From the NCBI GenBank assembly GCA_963813355.1, contig CAWEYS010000030.1:1-64000 (forward strand): 64,000 bases of DNA, in the 5' to 3' direction. The notes below the pieces were generated by a model. It saw nothing but the letters and a program-made list of their open reading frames with translations. It made no database searches and was not told where the DNA came from. Below are positions 56,652 to 64,000 of this stretch, in pieces. Origin of the DNA: DATAGF01 sp963813355. GTDB taxonomy: Bacteria; Actinomycetota; Thermoleophilia; Miltoncostaeales; Miltoncostaeaceae. Both the position numbers and the translations under genes were made by a program. Each line of letters begins with the position of its first letter. The stretch's first letter is position 1.

Positions 56652-56686
56652 GGGGGCCCTCGGCGCGGCCGCCTCGCCGGGCCGAA

Positions 56687-56733
56687 TTGTGAACGTGCCA
56701 ATTGGCCACGCGTCGCCTGGCCAATTGGCCAAC
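56687..56733 (+). repeat. palindromic repeat, copy 1
   Basis: TGTGAACGTGCCAATTGGCCA, whose second half GTGCCAATTGGCCA (56695-56708) pairs with TGGCCAATTGGCCA (56718-56731) across nine bases. The AT-rich core CCAATTGG is foreign to its GC-rich surroundings. Confidence 0.65.
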
Positions 56734-56795
56734 CCTCGAGATCCCGGTCGCCCTTGGATATCTCGTCATGCCGGGGCCGCGACCCCGACCGCACT

Positions 56796-56845
56796 GAAAT
56801 GTGAACGTGCCAATTGGCCAACCGTGCGTTGGCCAATTGGCACAC
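56796..56845 (+). repeat. palindromic repeat, copy 2
   Basis: The same TGTGAACGTGCCAATTGGCCA lead. GTGCCAATTGGCCAAC (56807-56822) pairs perfectly with GTTGGCCAATTGGCAC (56828-56843) across the five-base spacer CGTGC. It lies 112 bp from copy 1, in the same orientation. Confidence 0.7.
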
Positions 56846-56874
56846 CGCGCCACCGCCGGCCGGGGGGAGGCCCG

Positions 56875-58179
56875 TCAGGCCAGGGGCAGGCGCACCTCGA
56901 AGCTCGTTCCGGTCCCGGAGGGGAGCAGCCGCAGGCTGCCGCCCCAGCGCTCCGCCGTGGCCTTGGCGATGGGCAGGCCCAGGCCGACGCCGGGCGTGCC
57001 GCGCCGGTCGGGGGCGCGGTAGAAGCGGTCGAAGACGCGGTCGCGGTCGGCCGGGGCGATGCCGGGGCCGTCGTCCTCCACCCGGACCACGGCGGAGCCG
57101 TCCTCGGCCGCGACCGCCACCCGCACGTGCCCGCCGTGGGTGCGGCCGTTGTCGATCAGGTTCATCAGCATGCCGCGCAGGGCGGCGCGGTCGCCGGTGA
57201 CGACGACCCCGGGGTCGACGCCCTCGCACTCCTCGGCGGTCGCGATCTCGGCGAGCATCTCGCCCAGGTCAACGCGCTCGGCCTCGGCCGCCTCGCCGTC
57301 GACCCGCGCCAGGCCCAGCAGGCCCTCGACCAGCCGGTCCAGCCGCTCGACCGAGGCGGCCATGTCGGACAGGGTCTCGGCCCGCTCGGCGGGCGGGACG
57401 TCGTGGCGGCGCAGGGTCTCGATGTCCCCCCGCAGGGCGGTGAGGGGCGTGCGCATCTCGTGGGAGGCGTCGGCGGCGAAGCGCTGCTGCTCGGTGAGCG
57501 TCGCCCGCAGCCTCCGCTGGGCGTCCTCGAGCCGGGAGAGCATGCGGTTCATCGCCCGCGCCAGGCCGCCGACCTCGTCGGCGCGCCCCTCGGGCACGCG
57601 CAGCGACGGGTCCTGGCTGTCGGCCACCCGCTCGGCCGCCGTGCGGGCCTGGGCCAGGGGGCGCAGGGCGGGGCGGACGACGAGCAGGGCGAGGCCGGTC
57701 GCGATCAGCGCCGCGGCCAACGCCGCGGTGGCGAGCCCCAGGGCCACCTCGTCGAGCGTCTCCTCGACGTCGGTCAACGGGCGGGCGACCGCGACGGTGC
57801 GGCGGACCCCGTCGGCGCTGGGCTCGAGCGCCCGCACCAGCAGGCGGTAGTGCTCACCGTCCAGGGTCACGGTGCGCGGGCCGCTCGGGTCCATCTCGCC
57901 GGACGGGTCGACCTCCACGCGGGTGCCGGCGGGGTCGGGGTCGGCGTCGGGGGCCGGGCGCGCGGGCGCCCCCGGCGTGGGCGGCTCGGCGAAGTCGCGC
58001 CCGCCGAGGTCGGGCGCCTCGAGCTCCTCGGCCACCCGGTCGGCGGTCTCCGAGAGCGAGCTGTCGAGTCGGTCGTAGGCCCGCTCGGAGATCAGCCAAT
58101 AGGCCCCGGCGGCGAAGAGGGCGATGGCCGCCAGCACGGCGGCGGCCGCCGAGAGCGCGATGCGCGTCCTGAGGCTCAC
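56875..58179 (-). CDS. sensor histidine kinase
   Basis: 434 residues, GTG at 58179. An N-terminal helix (IALSAAAAVLAAIALFAAGAY), a ~120-residue outer domain and a second helix (LGLATAALAAALIATGLALLV) precede HAMP (PLAQARTAAERVA). RFAADASHEMRTPLTALRGD is the H box, LMNLIDNGRTHGG the N box, VEDDGPGIAPADRDRVFDRFYR the G1/F boxes, and GVGLGLPIAKATAE G2. It autophosphorylates and passes the phosphate to the response regulator upstream, with which it overlaps by 4 bp. The stimulus is unknown. Confidence 0.92.
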   Translation of the reverse strand: MSLRTRIALSAAAAVLAAIALFAAGAYWLISERAYDRLDSSLSETADRVAEELEAPDLGGRDFAEPPTPGAPARPAPDADPDPAGTRVEVDPSGEMDPSGPRTVTLDGEHYRLLVRALEPSADGVRRTVAVARPLTDVEETLDEVALGLATAALAAALIATGLALLVVRPALRPLAQARTAAERVADSQDPSLRVPEGRADEVGGLARAMNRMLSRLEDAQRRLRATLTEQQRFAADASHEMRTPLTALRGDIETLRRHDVPPAERAETLSDMAASVERLDRLVEGLLGLARVDGEAAEAERVDLGEMLAEIATAEECEGVDPGVVVTGDRAALRGMLMNLIDNGRTHGGHVRVAVAAEDGSAVVRVEDDGPGIAPADRDRVFDRFYRAPDRRGTPGVGLGLPIAKATAERWGGSLRLLPSGTGTSFEVRLPLA

Positions 58180-58856
58180 GCCTCCCTCAGCACGTAGCCG
58201 ACGCCGCGCACGGTGTGGATGACGCGGGGCTCGCCGCCCTCCTCCAGCTTGCGCCGCAGGTAGCCGACGTACACGTCGATGGCGTTCGTCTCGACGGGCG
58301 AGTGGTAGCCCCAGGCCTCGGTGAGCAGCCGCTCGCGCGCGAGCACCGTCCCCGGGTGGTCGAGGAACAGGGCGAGGAGGTCGAACTCGCGGCGCGTGAG
58401 CCGCAGGGTGCGGCCGCCCCGGCGGACCTCGTGCGTGGTCGCGTCGAGCTCGAGGTCGCCGACCCGGCGGGTCGTGGGCGCCGGGCGGTCGCGCGCGCGC
58501 CGCAGCAGCGCGCGCACCCGCGCGACGAGCTCGGCCGTGGAGAACGGCTTGACGAGGTAGTCGTCGGCCCCGGCCTCGAAGCCGGCCACCCGGTCCGACA
58601 CCGTGTCGCGGGCCGTCAGCATGAGGATCGGGACGATGTCCCCCTCGTCGCGCAGGCGGCCGCACAGCTCGACGCCGTCGGCGTCGGGAAGCAGCAGGTC
58701 GAGCAGCAGCAGGTCCGGCCGCGAGGATCGCAGCGCCGCCATCGCCTCGGCGCCGTCGGACGCCGCCGCGACCTCGAAGCCCTCGTAGCGCAGCGCCCGC
58801 GTCAGCATCGCCCGGACCTGCGGATCGTCCTCCACGACGAGGAGCCGGCCCTCCAT
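58176..58856 (-). CDS. OmpR-family response regulator
   Basis: 226 residues from ATG at 58856 (MEGRLLVVEDDPQVRAML). The receiver has the DD pair, phospho-acceptor Asp in PDLLLLDLLLPD, Thr in LMLTARDTV, and Lys in YLVKPFSTAE. The winged-helix domain has LRLTRREFDLLALFLDHPG and VYVGYLRRKLEEGGEPRVIHTVRGVGYVLRE. The start is chosen by TACCCT six bases upstream; an in-frame start at 58898 would place the promoter inside the gene. Divergent from ilvN. Confidence 0.93.
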   Translation of the reverse strand: MEGRLLVVEDDPQVRAMLTRALRYEGFEVAAASDGAEAMAALRSSRPDLLLLDLLLPDADGVELCGRLRDEGDIVPILMLTARDTVSDRVAGFEAGADDYLVKPFSTAELVARVRALLRRARDRPAPTTRRVGDLELDATTHEVRRGGRTLRLTRREFDLLALFLDHPGTVLARERLLTEAWGYHSPVETNAIDVYVGYLRRKLEEGGEPRVIHTVRGVGYVLREA

Positions 58857-58862
58857 GAGCCA

Positions 58863-58868
58863 AGGGTA
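58863..58868 (-). promoter_or_regulatory. -10 element (TACCCT) of the two-component operon
   Basis: Six bases before the ATG at 58856; leaderless type. Confidence 0.5.
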
Positions 58869-58908
58869 GCCCCGCCCCCGGCGGAGCCGGAGCCCCATCG
58901 CCGATCGC

Positions 58909-58914
58909 TATGCT
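58909..58914 (+). promoter_or_regulatory. -10 element (TATGCT) of ilvN
   Basis: Eight bases before the GTG of ilvN at 58923; leaderless type. Confidence 0.5.
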
Positions 58915-58922
58915 CCGGCGCC

Positions 58923-59408
58923 GTGAAGCACACCCTCTCGGTCCTGGTCGAGAACAAGCCCGGGGTCCTGTCGCGCGTGGCCGGCCTCTTCACCCGTCGC
59001 GGCTTCAACATCGACTCCCTGGCGGTCAGCCCGACCGAGGATCCCGACCGCTCGCGCATGACGATCGCGGTCGACACGAGCCGCTTCCCGGTCGAGCAGA
59101 TGACCAAGCAGCTCGACAAGCTCGTCAACGTCATCAAGATCCGCGACCTCGACCCCGAGAACATGGTCTCGCGGGAGCTGGCGCTGGTGAAGGTGAGCGC
59201 CGACGCCCGCACGCGCAGCGAGGTCATCCAGCTCGTGGAGATCTTCGACGCGCGGATCATCGACGTGACGTCCGACTCCCTGACCATCCAGGTCACGGGG
59301 GAGAGCGACGAGCTGGTGAACTTCGAGGAGCTCCTGCGGCCCTTCGGCCTCATCGAGCTGGTCAAGACCGGCGTGGTCGCCCTCGGGCGCGGCGCGTCGA
59401 TCACCTGA
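58923..59408 (+). CDS. ilvN: acetolactate synthase small (regulatory) subunit
   Basis: 161 residues. KHTLSVLVENKPGVLSRVAG, then LFTRRGFNIDSLAVSPTED, is the ACT domain that binds valine. QLDKLVNVIKIRDLDPENMVSRELAL and TGESDELVNFEELLRPFGLIELVKTGVVALGRG form the C-terminal domain. It activates the large subunit and confers feedback inhibition. The large subunit gene ilvB is absent beside it, although ilvC follows by 41 bp. Confidence 0.95.
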   Translation: MKHTLSVLVENKPGVLSRVAGLFTRRGFNIDSLAVSPTEDPDRSRMTIAVDTSRFPVEQMTKQLDKLVNVIKIRDLDPENMVSRELALVKVSADARTRSEVIQLVEIFDARIIDVTSDSLTIQVTGESDELVNFEELLRPFGLIELVKTGVVALGRGASIT

Positions 59409-59449
59409 TCACCGCCCCGCCCCCGCCACACCAGACCCGGAGCGCCACC

Positions 59450-60445
59450 GTGCCGATGTACTACGACGCCGACGCCGACCTCGACCTGCTCAGCGGCAAG
59501 ACCGTGGCCGTGATCGGCTACGGCAGCCAGGGCCACGCCCACGCCCTCAACCTGCGCGACTCGGGGGTGGGCGTCGTCGTCGGCCTGCGCCCGGGCTCGT
59601 CCTCGACCGAGGCCGCCCGTGAGGAGGGCCTGGAGGTCCTGCCGCCGCGCGAGGCCGCCGAGCGCGGCGACATGGTCATGATCCTCGCGCCCGACGAGCA
59701 CCAGGGCAGGATCTTCGCCGAGGACATCGCCCCCGGCCTGGGCGAGGGCGACGCGCTGCTCTTCGCCCACGGCTTCTCCATCCACTTCGGCCAGGTCGTC
59801 CCGCCGCCGGGCGTTGACGTGATGATGGTGGCGCCCAAGGGGCCCGGCCACCTGGTCCGGCGCACCTACGCCGAGGGGGCCGGGACCCCGGGGCTCATGG
59901 CCGTGCAGCAGGACGCCTCCGGCGGCGCCAAGGGGCTCGCCCTGGCCTACGCGAAGGGCATCGGCTGCACCCGGGCCGGGGTGATCGAGACGACGTTCGC
60001 CGAGGAGACCGAGACCGACCTGTTCGGCGAGCAGGTCGTGCTCTGCGGCGGCCTCACCGAGCTGGTGCGGGCCGGCTTCGACACCCTCGTCGAGGCGGGC
60101 TACAACCCGGACCTCGCCTACTTCGAATGCCTCCACGAGCTCAAGCTCATCGTCGACCTGATGTACGAGAAGGGCATCAGCGGGATGCGGTACTCCATCT
60201 CCAACACGGCCGAGTACGGCGACCTCACGCGCGGCCGCCGCATCGTCACCGACGAGACCCGGGCGGAGATGAAGCGGATCCTGGAGGAGATCCAGACCGG
60301 GCGCTTCGCCAAGGAGTGGCTGGAGGAGAACCAGGTCGGCCGGCCGGTCTTCAACGCCATCGCCCGCCGGGACGCCGCCCATCAGGTCGAGGACGTCGGC
60401 AAGCGCCTGCGCGGCATGATGAGCTGGATCGACACGGAGTTCTGA
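59450..60445 (+). CDS. ilvC: ketol-acid reductoisomerase (class I)
   Basis: 331 residues, the short class I length. VAVIGYGSQGHAHALNLRDSG is the NADPH fold. MMVAPKGPGHLVRRTYAEG, TFAEETETDLFGEQVVLCGG and FECLHELKLIVDLMYEKGI carry the two magnesium-binding acids (D and E). GTG at 59450 after CCGGAG; an ATG two codons later is the alternative. It isomerises and reduces acetolactate in valine and leucine synthesis. Same strand as ilvN. Confidence 0.96.
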   Translation: MPMYYDADADLDLLSGKTVAVIGYGSQGHAHALNLRDSGVGVVVGLRPGSSSTEAAREEGLEVLPPREAAERGDMVMILAPDEHQGRIFAEDIAPGLGEGDALLFAHGFSIHFGQVVPPPGVDVMMVAPKGPGHLVRRTYAEGAGTPGLMAVQQDASGGAKGLALAYAKGIGCTRAGVIETTFAEETETDLFGEQVVLCGGLTELVRAGFDTLVEAGYNPDLAYFECLHELKLIVDLMYEKGISGMRYSISNTAEYGDLTRGRRIVTDETRAEMKRILEEIQTGRFAKEWLEENQVGRPVFNAIARRDAAHQVEDVGKRLRGMMSWIDTEF

Positions 60446-60515
60446 GCTGGCCACCTCGCCCACATCCGCGCGCGCCGCCGCCCCCGCCACCGTCGGGAAC
60501 CTCAAGGGCGCCCTG

Positions 60516-61634
60516 ATGGTCCCGGGGCCCACGACCCTCCCGCCGGAGGTCGTCGCCGCCGGCGCCCGCCCGATCCTCTACTCGCGCTCCGCGGAGTTCG
60601 TCGCGATATGGGAGGACGTCATCGAGCGCCTGCGCGGCGTCTTCCAGACCGAGGGCGAGGTGCTCGTGTTCGGCGCCTCCGGCTCCGGGGCCATGGACTC
60701 GGCGGTGGCGAACCTCGCCGCCCCCGGCGAGCGGGTGCTGGTCGCCTCCTGCGGGAACTTCGGGGTCCGCTGGGCGTCGATCTGCGCCGACCACGGCGTC
60801 GACGCCCTGCACCTGGAGGGCGAGTGGGGCCGCCCGATCGACCCGGCCGCGGTGGCCGAGGCCCTCTCGGGCGAGCGCGGCATCGACGTCGTCTTCGTGA
60901 CCCAGAGCGAGACCTCGACCGGGGTCGTCTCCGACCTCCCCGCCCTGCGCGAGGCGGCCGGGGACCGCATCCTCGTGGCCGACGCCGTCTCAGGCCTGGC
61001 CGTCGCCGACCTGCCGATGGACCGCTGGGGCGTCGACGTGGTCGTGTCCGGGTCGCAGAAGGGGCTGATGACGCCGCCGGGCCTCGCCTTCGTGGCGGCG
61101 AACGAGCGCGCGGTGGCGCGGTCGGCGGCGCGCGGGCCGGGCGGCTTCTACCTCGACTGGGAGCGCACCCGCAAGGGGGGCTCCCGCAGCCCCTTCACCC
61201 CGCCGGTGACGCTGGTCTGCCAGCTCCAGGAGGCCCTGCGGCTGATCGAGGCCGAGGGGCTCCAGAACGTGTTCGCCCGCCACCGCACCCTGGGGCGCAT
61301 GTGCCGCGCCGGCGTGGTGGCGTGCGGCCTCTCCCTGCTCGGCCCCGAGAATCCGGAGGCGAACATCGTCACGGCGTTCCTGGTCCCGGACGGCGTGGAC
61401 GGGAAGGCCATCCCGGCCGGGCTCAAGAGCCGCTTCGGCATCCAGATCGCCGGCGGCCAGGGCAAGCTCTCCGGGAAGATCTGCCGCATCGGGCACTGCG
61501 GCTACTACGACTACCGCGACATCCTCACGACACTCGGGGCGCTCGAGATCGTGCTGGCCGACCTCGGCCAGCCGGTCGAGCTCGGCGCCGGGGTGGCGGC
61601 CGCCCAGCGCGTGGCCGCCGACGCCCTGCTTTGA
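60516..61634 (+). CDS. class V aminotransferase (alanine-glyoxylate type), likely serine pathway
   Basis: 372 residues from ATG at 60516 (MVPGPTTLPPEV, the group's PGPT start). SGSGAMDSAVANLAAPGERVLV is the PLP phosphate loop. DVVFVTQSETSTGVVSDL contains the SETSTG block, LVADAVSGLAVADL the Asp, and VVVSGSQKGLMTPPGLAF the PLP Lys. SRFGIQIAGGQGKLSGKICRIGHCG is the C-terminal group signature. Its stop overlaps the TTG start of serA (TTGA). This close coupling suggests it serves as phosphoserine aminotransferase in place of SerC; that role is inference. Confidence 0.85.
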   Translation: MVPGPTTLPPEVVAAGARPILYSRSAEFVAIWEDVIERLRGVFQTEGEVLVFGASGSGAMDSAVANLAAPGERVLVASCGNFGVRWASICADHGVDALHLEGEWGRPIDPAAVAEALSGERGIDVVFVTQSETSTGVVSDLPALREAAGDRILVADAVSGLAVADLPMDRWGVDVVVSGSQKGLMTPPGLAFVAANERAVARSAARGPGGFYLDWERTRKGGSRSPFTPPVTLVCQLQEALRLIEAEGLQNVFARHRTLGRMCRAGVVACGLSLLGPENPEANIVTAFLVPDGVDGKAIPAGLKSRFGIQIAGGQGKLSGKICRIGHCGYYDYRDILTTLGALEIVLADLGQPVELGAGVAAAQRVAADALL

Positions 61635-63230
61635 CCACCCTCAGCGCGGATCTGCGCGTGCTCGTCTGCGAGAGGATCGCCGAGGCCGGCGTCGCCTATC
61701 TCTCCGAGCGCTTCTCGGTCGATGACGGCGTGGGCCTGTCGCGCGACGAGCTGATGGAGCGGGTCGCCGACTACGACGCCCTCGTGGTGCGCAGCGCCAC
61801 CAAGGTGACGGCCGACATGATCGAGCGGGCGGCCCGCCTGAAGGTGATCGGCCGGGCCGGCACGGGCGTCAACAACGTCGACGTCGAGGCCGCGACCCGG
61901 CGGGGGATCGTGGTCGTGAACGCGGCCGGCTCGAACGCCCTCTCTGCGGCCGAGCACGCCATCGCCCTGTTGCTTGCTCAAGCACGCAACATCCCGCAGG
62001 CCCACTCGAGCCTGGTGCAGGGGCGCTGGGAGCGCTCACGGTTCGGCGGGGTCGAGGTCACCGGCAAGACGCTCGGCGTCCTGGGGTTCGGGCGCATCGG
62101 GCAGATGGTGGCCGAGCGGGCCAAGGGCCTCGGCATGCTGGTGGTGGCCTACGACCCGTTCGTGGCGGAGGCCCGCTACCGCGAGCTCGGCGTGGAGAAG
62201 GCGCCGGAGCCCGAGGACCTCTACCGGGTCAGCGACTTCATCAGCCTGCACCTGGCCGCGACCGCCGAGACGCGCGGGTTCGTGGGGCGCGAGGCCTTCG
62301 CGGCCATGAAGCCCGGCGCGCGCGTGATCAACGCGGCCCGCGGGGACGTGGTCGACCAGGAGGCGCTGGTCGAGGCGCTCGAGAGCGGCCACCTCGGCGG
62401 CGCCGGCATCGACGTCTTCCCGCAGGAGCCCGTGACCGAGAGCCCGCTCTTCGGCATGCCGGGCGTGGTCGTGACGCCCCACCTCGGGGCCTCCACGGAG
62501 GAGGCCCAGGACCGCGCGGGCGTCGTCGTCGCCGAGCAGGTGGCGGCGGCCCTCACCGGCGGCGTGGTCTCCTCGGCGGTCAACATCCCCGCCCTGGGGC
62601 CCGAGGCGCTCGCGGTGCTCGGGCCCTTCCTGCCGCTGGCGCGCCAGCTCGGCCAGCTCGTGGGGGCGCTCGCCGGCGGCGCGGTGTCGCCGCTGGAGCT
62701 CTCCTACGAGGGCCAGCTCGGCACCCTCGACACGCGCCTGCTCACCTCGGCCGTGCTCGCCGGCGTGCTCCAGGGTCACGTGGAGGAGTACGTCAACGTG
62801 GTCAACGCCGGGTCGCTCGCCGCCGAGCGGGGGATCGAGTGGACCGAGACGACCACGCCGCGGGCCCGCGACTACACCAACCGCCTGTCGCTGCGCGTGC
62901 GCGACGTCGGCCTGAGCGGCACGACCGTCGGCACGACCTCGCGGCCGCGGCTGGTCGAGGCCTTCGGCCAGGCCATCGAGATCGAGCTCGCCCCGCACAT
63001 CGGGCTCTTCCGCTACCTCGACATCCCCGGCCAGATCGGCCGCGTCGGCACGATCCTCGGGCTGGCGCACGTGAACATCGCCTCGATGGCGGTGTCGCGC
63101 TCGCGCGCCGAGGGGGGCGCCGTGATGGCGGTGACGGTCAACTCGCCGGTGGCGCCGGAGGTCGTGAACGAGATCCGGGCCATCGAGGGCTTCGACGCGG
63201 TCTGGTTCGTCAACCTCGACGTCGGCCTAG
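61631..63230 (+). CDS. serA: D-3-phosphoglycerate dehydrogenase (long, ACT-containing form)
   Basis: About 533 residues, TTG start overlapping the aminotransferase stop. VLVCERIAEAGVAYL, VRSATKVTADMIERA and RAGTGVNNVDVEAATRRGIVVVNA are substrate-domain blocks. LGVLGFGRIGQMVAERA is the NAD fold, INAARGDVVDQEAL follows, and LGASTEEAQDRAG has the catalytic His nearby (TPHLGAS). The ASB and ACT domains (HIGLFRYLDIPGQIGRVGTI; NIASMAVSRSRAEGG) follow, so serine feedback is possible. A one-base shift at the end hides the natural DVG-stop at 63228-63230; otherwise the frame runs into the next gene. Confidence 0.94.
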
Positions 63231-64000
63231 CGGGAGAGCACCACCAGGGTCTTGCGGATGCGCCGGTTGCCGCTGGTGTCGGTGGCGACCACCGTCAGGC
63301 GCGCGAGGGCGATGGGCTGGGAGGAGAACCGGGCCCGCAGCAGGCGCCGCGCCGGCAGCGAGACCGGCAGCTTCAGCGTCACGCGCGCGTTGGCGGCCAG
63401 GGTGCGCCGCGCGCGCATGCAGGGTCGCGCGCTTGCCGGCGTTCGGCAGCAGCAGCTTGCCCGAGGCCCGCACCCGGCAGAGCTCGTTGCAGCCCACGCG
63501 CACGGCGAGGAAGCCCTTCTCCAGGACGCGCTGGCGCTTGAGCACCCGCAGGCGGATCCGGGGCTTGGTCTTGTCCACGCCGCCGGGGGGCGGGGCGCCG
63601 GCGCCGGTCGTGTCGTAGGGGAGCGGCGCCGGCCCCGCGCATGCGCCCGTGGTCGCGAGGCGGTAGACGGGGCCGTCGATCGACGTGGCGTAGAGGCGCC
63701 CGCAGCCGTCCTCGCCCAATGAGCTGAGCCCGCTGACGTGCAGACCCGTCGCCGCGTCGCCCGTCGCGCCCGGCGGGCTCAGCGCGGCGGACCAGAGCTC
63801 GCCCTTGCAGTAGTCGCCGTAGACGTAGCGGCCGTAGAGCTCGGGCAGGGCGGGGTCGCGGACCACGTAGCCGCCGGTGATCGAGCACCAGCCGGCCGAG
63901 TGGGGCTTCTGGATGACGGGCCCGACGTAGCCGGCGGGCAGCTCGTCGGGGCGGATGGGCCGGTCGGCGCCGTAGCGCGTGCTGCCCTCGGCGATGTTCC
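63227..64000 (-). CDS. PQQ-type sugar dehydrogenase, C-terminal part (truncated by window end)
   Basis: Only the 3' part is in view; it runs beyond 64000. STRYGADRPIRPDELPAGYVGP, QKPHSAGWCSITGGYVVRDP, YGRYVYGDYCKGELWSA and LSSLGEDGCGRLYATSIDGPVYRL match the soluble glucose/sorbosone dehydrogenase beta-propeller, where YxYGDYxxGxxW is characteristic. The last ~130 residues (IRLRVLKRQRVLEKGFLAVR; VTLKLPVSLPARRLLRARFS) form an added beta domain seen in secreted actinobacterial proteins. A shift near 63420 interrupts it. The TAG at 63227-63229 overlaps the serA stop. Confidence 0.7.

Overview
The window is a very GC-rich actinobacterial chromosome segment. The F420-type luciferase-like oxidoreductase, the many promoters placed directly against start codons, the actinobacterial style of GatCAB and CtaA, and the gene content together suggest the Thermoleophilia/Solirubrobacterales branch. 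That placement is inference; there is no rRNA here. Many genes are broken by one-base shifts at G/C runs, including housekeeping genes (gltB, serA, an osmolyte transporter). The shifts therefore look largely like uncorrected sequencing or assembly indels, and I treat most of them as one gene rather than as pseudogenes.

Region 1 (1-13.1 kb) is a surface-polymer locus. It holds a CYTH-fold protein, a methyltransferase, a CapA-like lipoprotein, an M23-like protein, a Wzx-like flippase, a GT4 glycosyltransferase, a Gfo/Idh/MocA oxidoreductase, an epimerase stub running into a GT2 glycosyltransferase, and a tandem pair of alkaline-phosphatase-superfamily genes. One copy of that pair has lost predicted active-site residues.

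Region 2 (13.29-16.58 kb) is a decayed insertion zone beside tRNA-Asn. A 38-bp copy of the tRNA 3' half lies 3.2 kb from the intact tRNA. Between the two are gene fragments (CapA C-terminus, PLP decarboxylase C-terminus, HNH nuclease) and an IS481-type element with terminal inverted repeats and a CTAG target duplication.

Region 3 (16.6-32.6 kb) holds an ETFB-type methyltransferase, an HTH gene coupled to an acidic-repeat zinc-binding protein, and oligoendopeptidase F. It continues with PHP phosphatase, cysC, cysH, an eIF1/SUI1-like factor, a Ppx/GppA phosphatase divergent from a SpoT/MESH1-like hydrolase, UspA, RNase D, an ABC-F ATPase and a complete OpuC-type osmoprotectant transporter.

Region 4 (32.6-50.9 kb) holds gltB, a membrane protein, a rhomboid protease, an M42 aminopeptidase, small enzymes, a secreted glucosaminidase, an O-methyltransferase, an ABC-2 exporter, a DksA/TraR protein, CtaA and a CopC-CopD fusion. 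Region 5 (51.0-64 kb) holds gatCAB, an ATP-dependent DNA ligase, an LLM oxidoreductase, a two-component system, ilvN-ilvC, an aminotransferase-serA pair for serine synthesis, and the 3' part of a PQQ-type sugar dehydrogenase.

Two intergenic features stand out. Between the convergent rhomboid and M42 genes are two inverted copies of a ~112-nt element with three hairpins; loops are conserved while stems differ by compensating changes. Between the LLM and histidine-kinase genes are two copies of a long AATT-centred palindrome. A third theme is promoter architecture: about twenty genes have TANNNT 6-10 nt before the start codon, implying leaderless mRNAs, and two divergent gene pairs share one symmetric -10 element.
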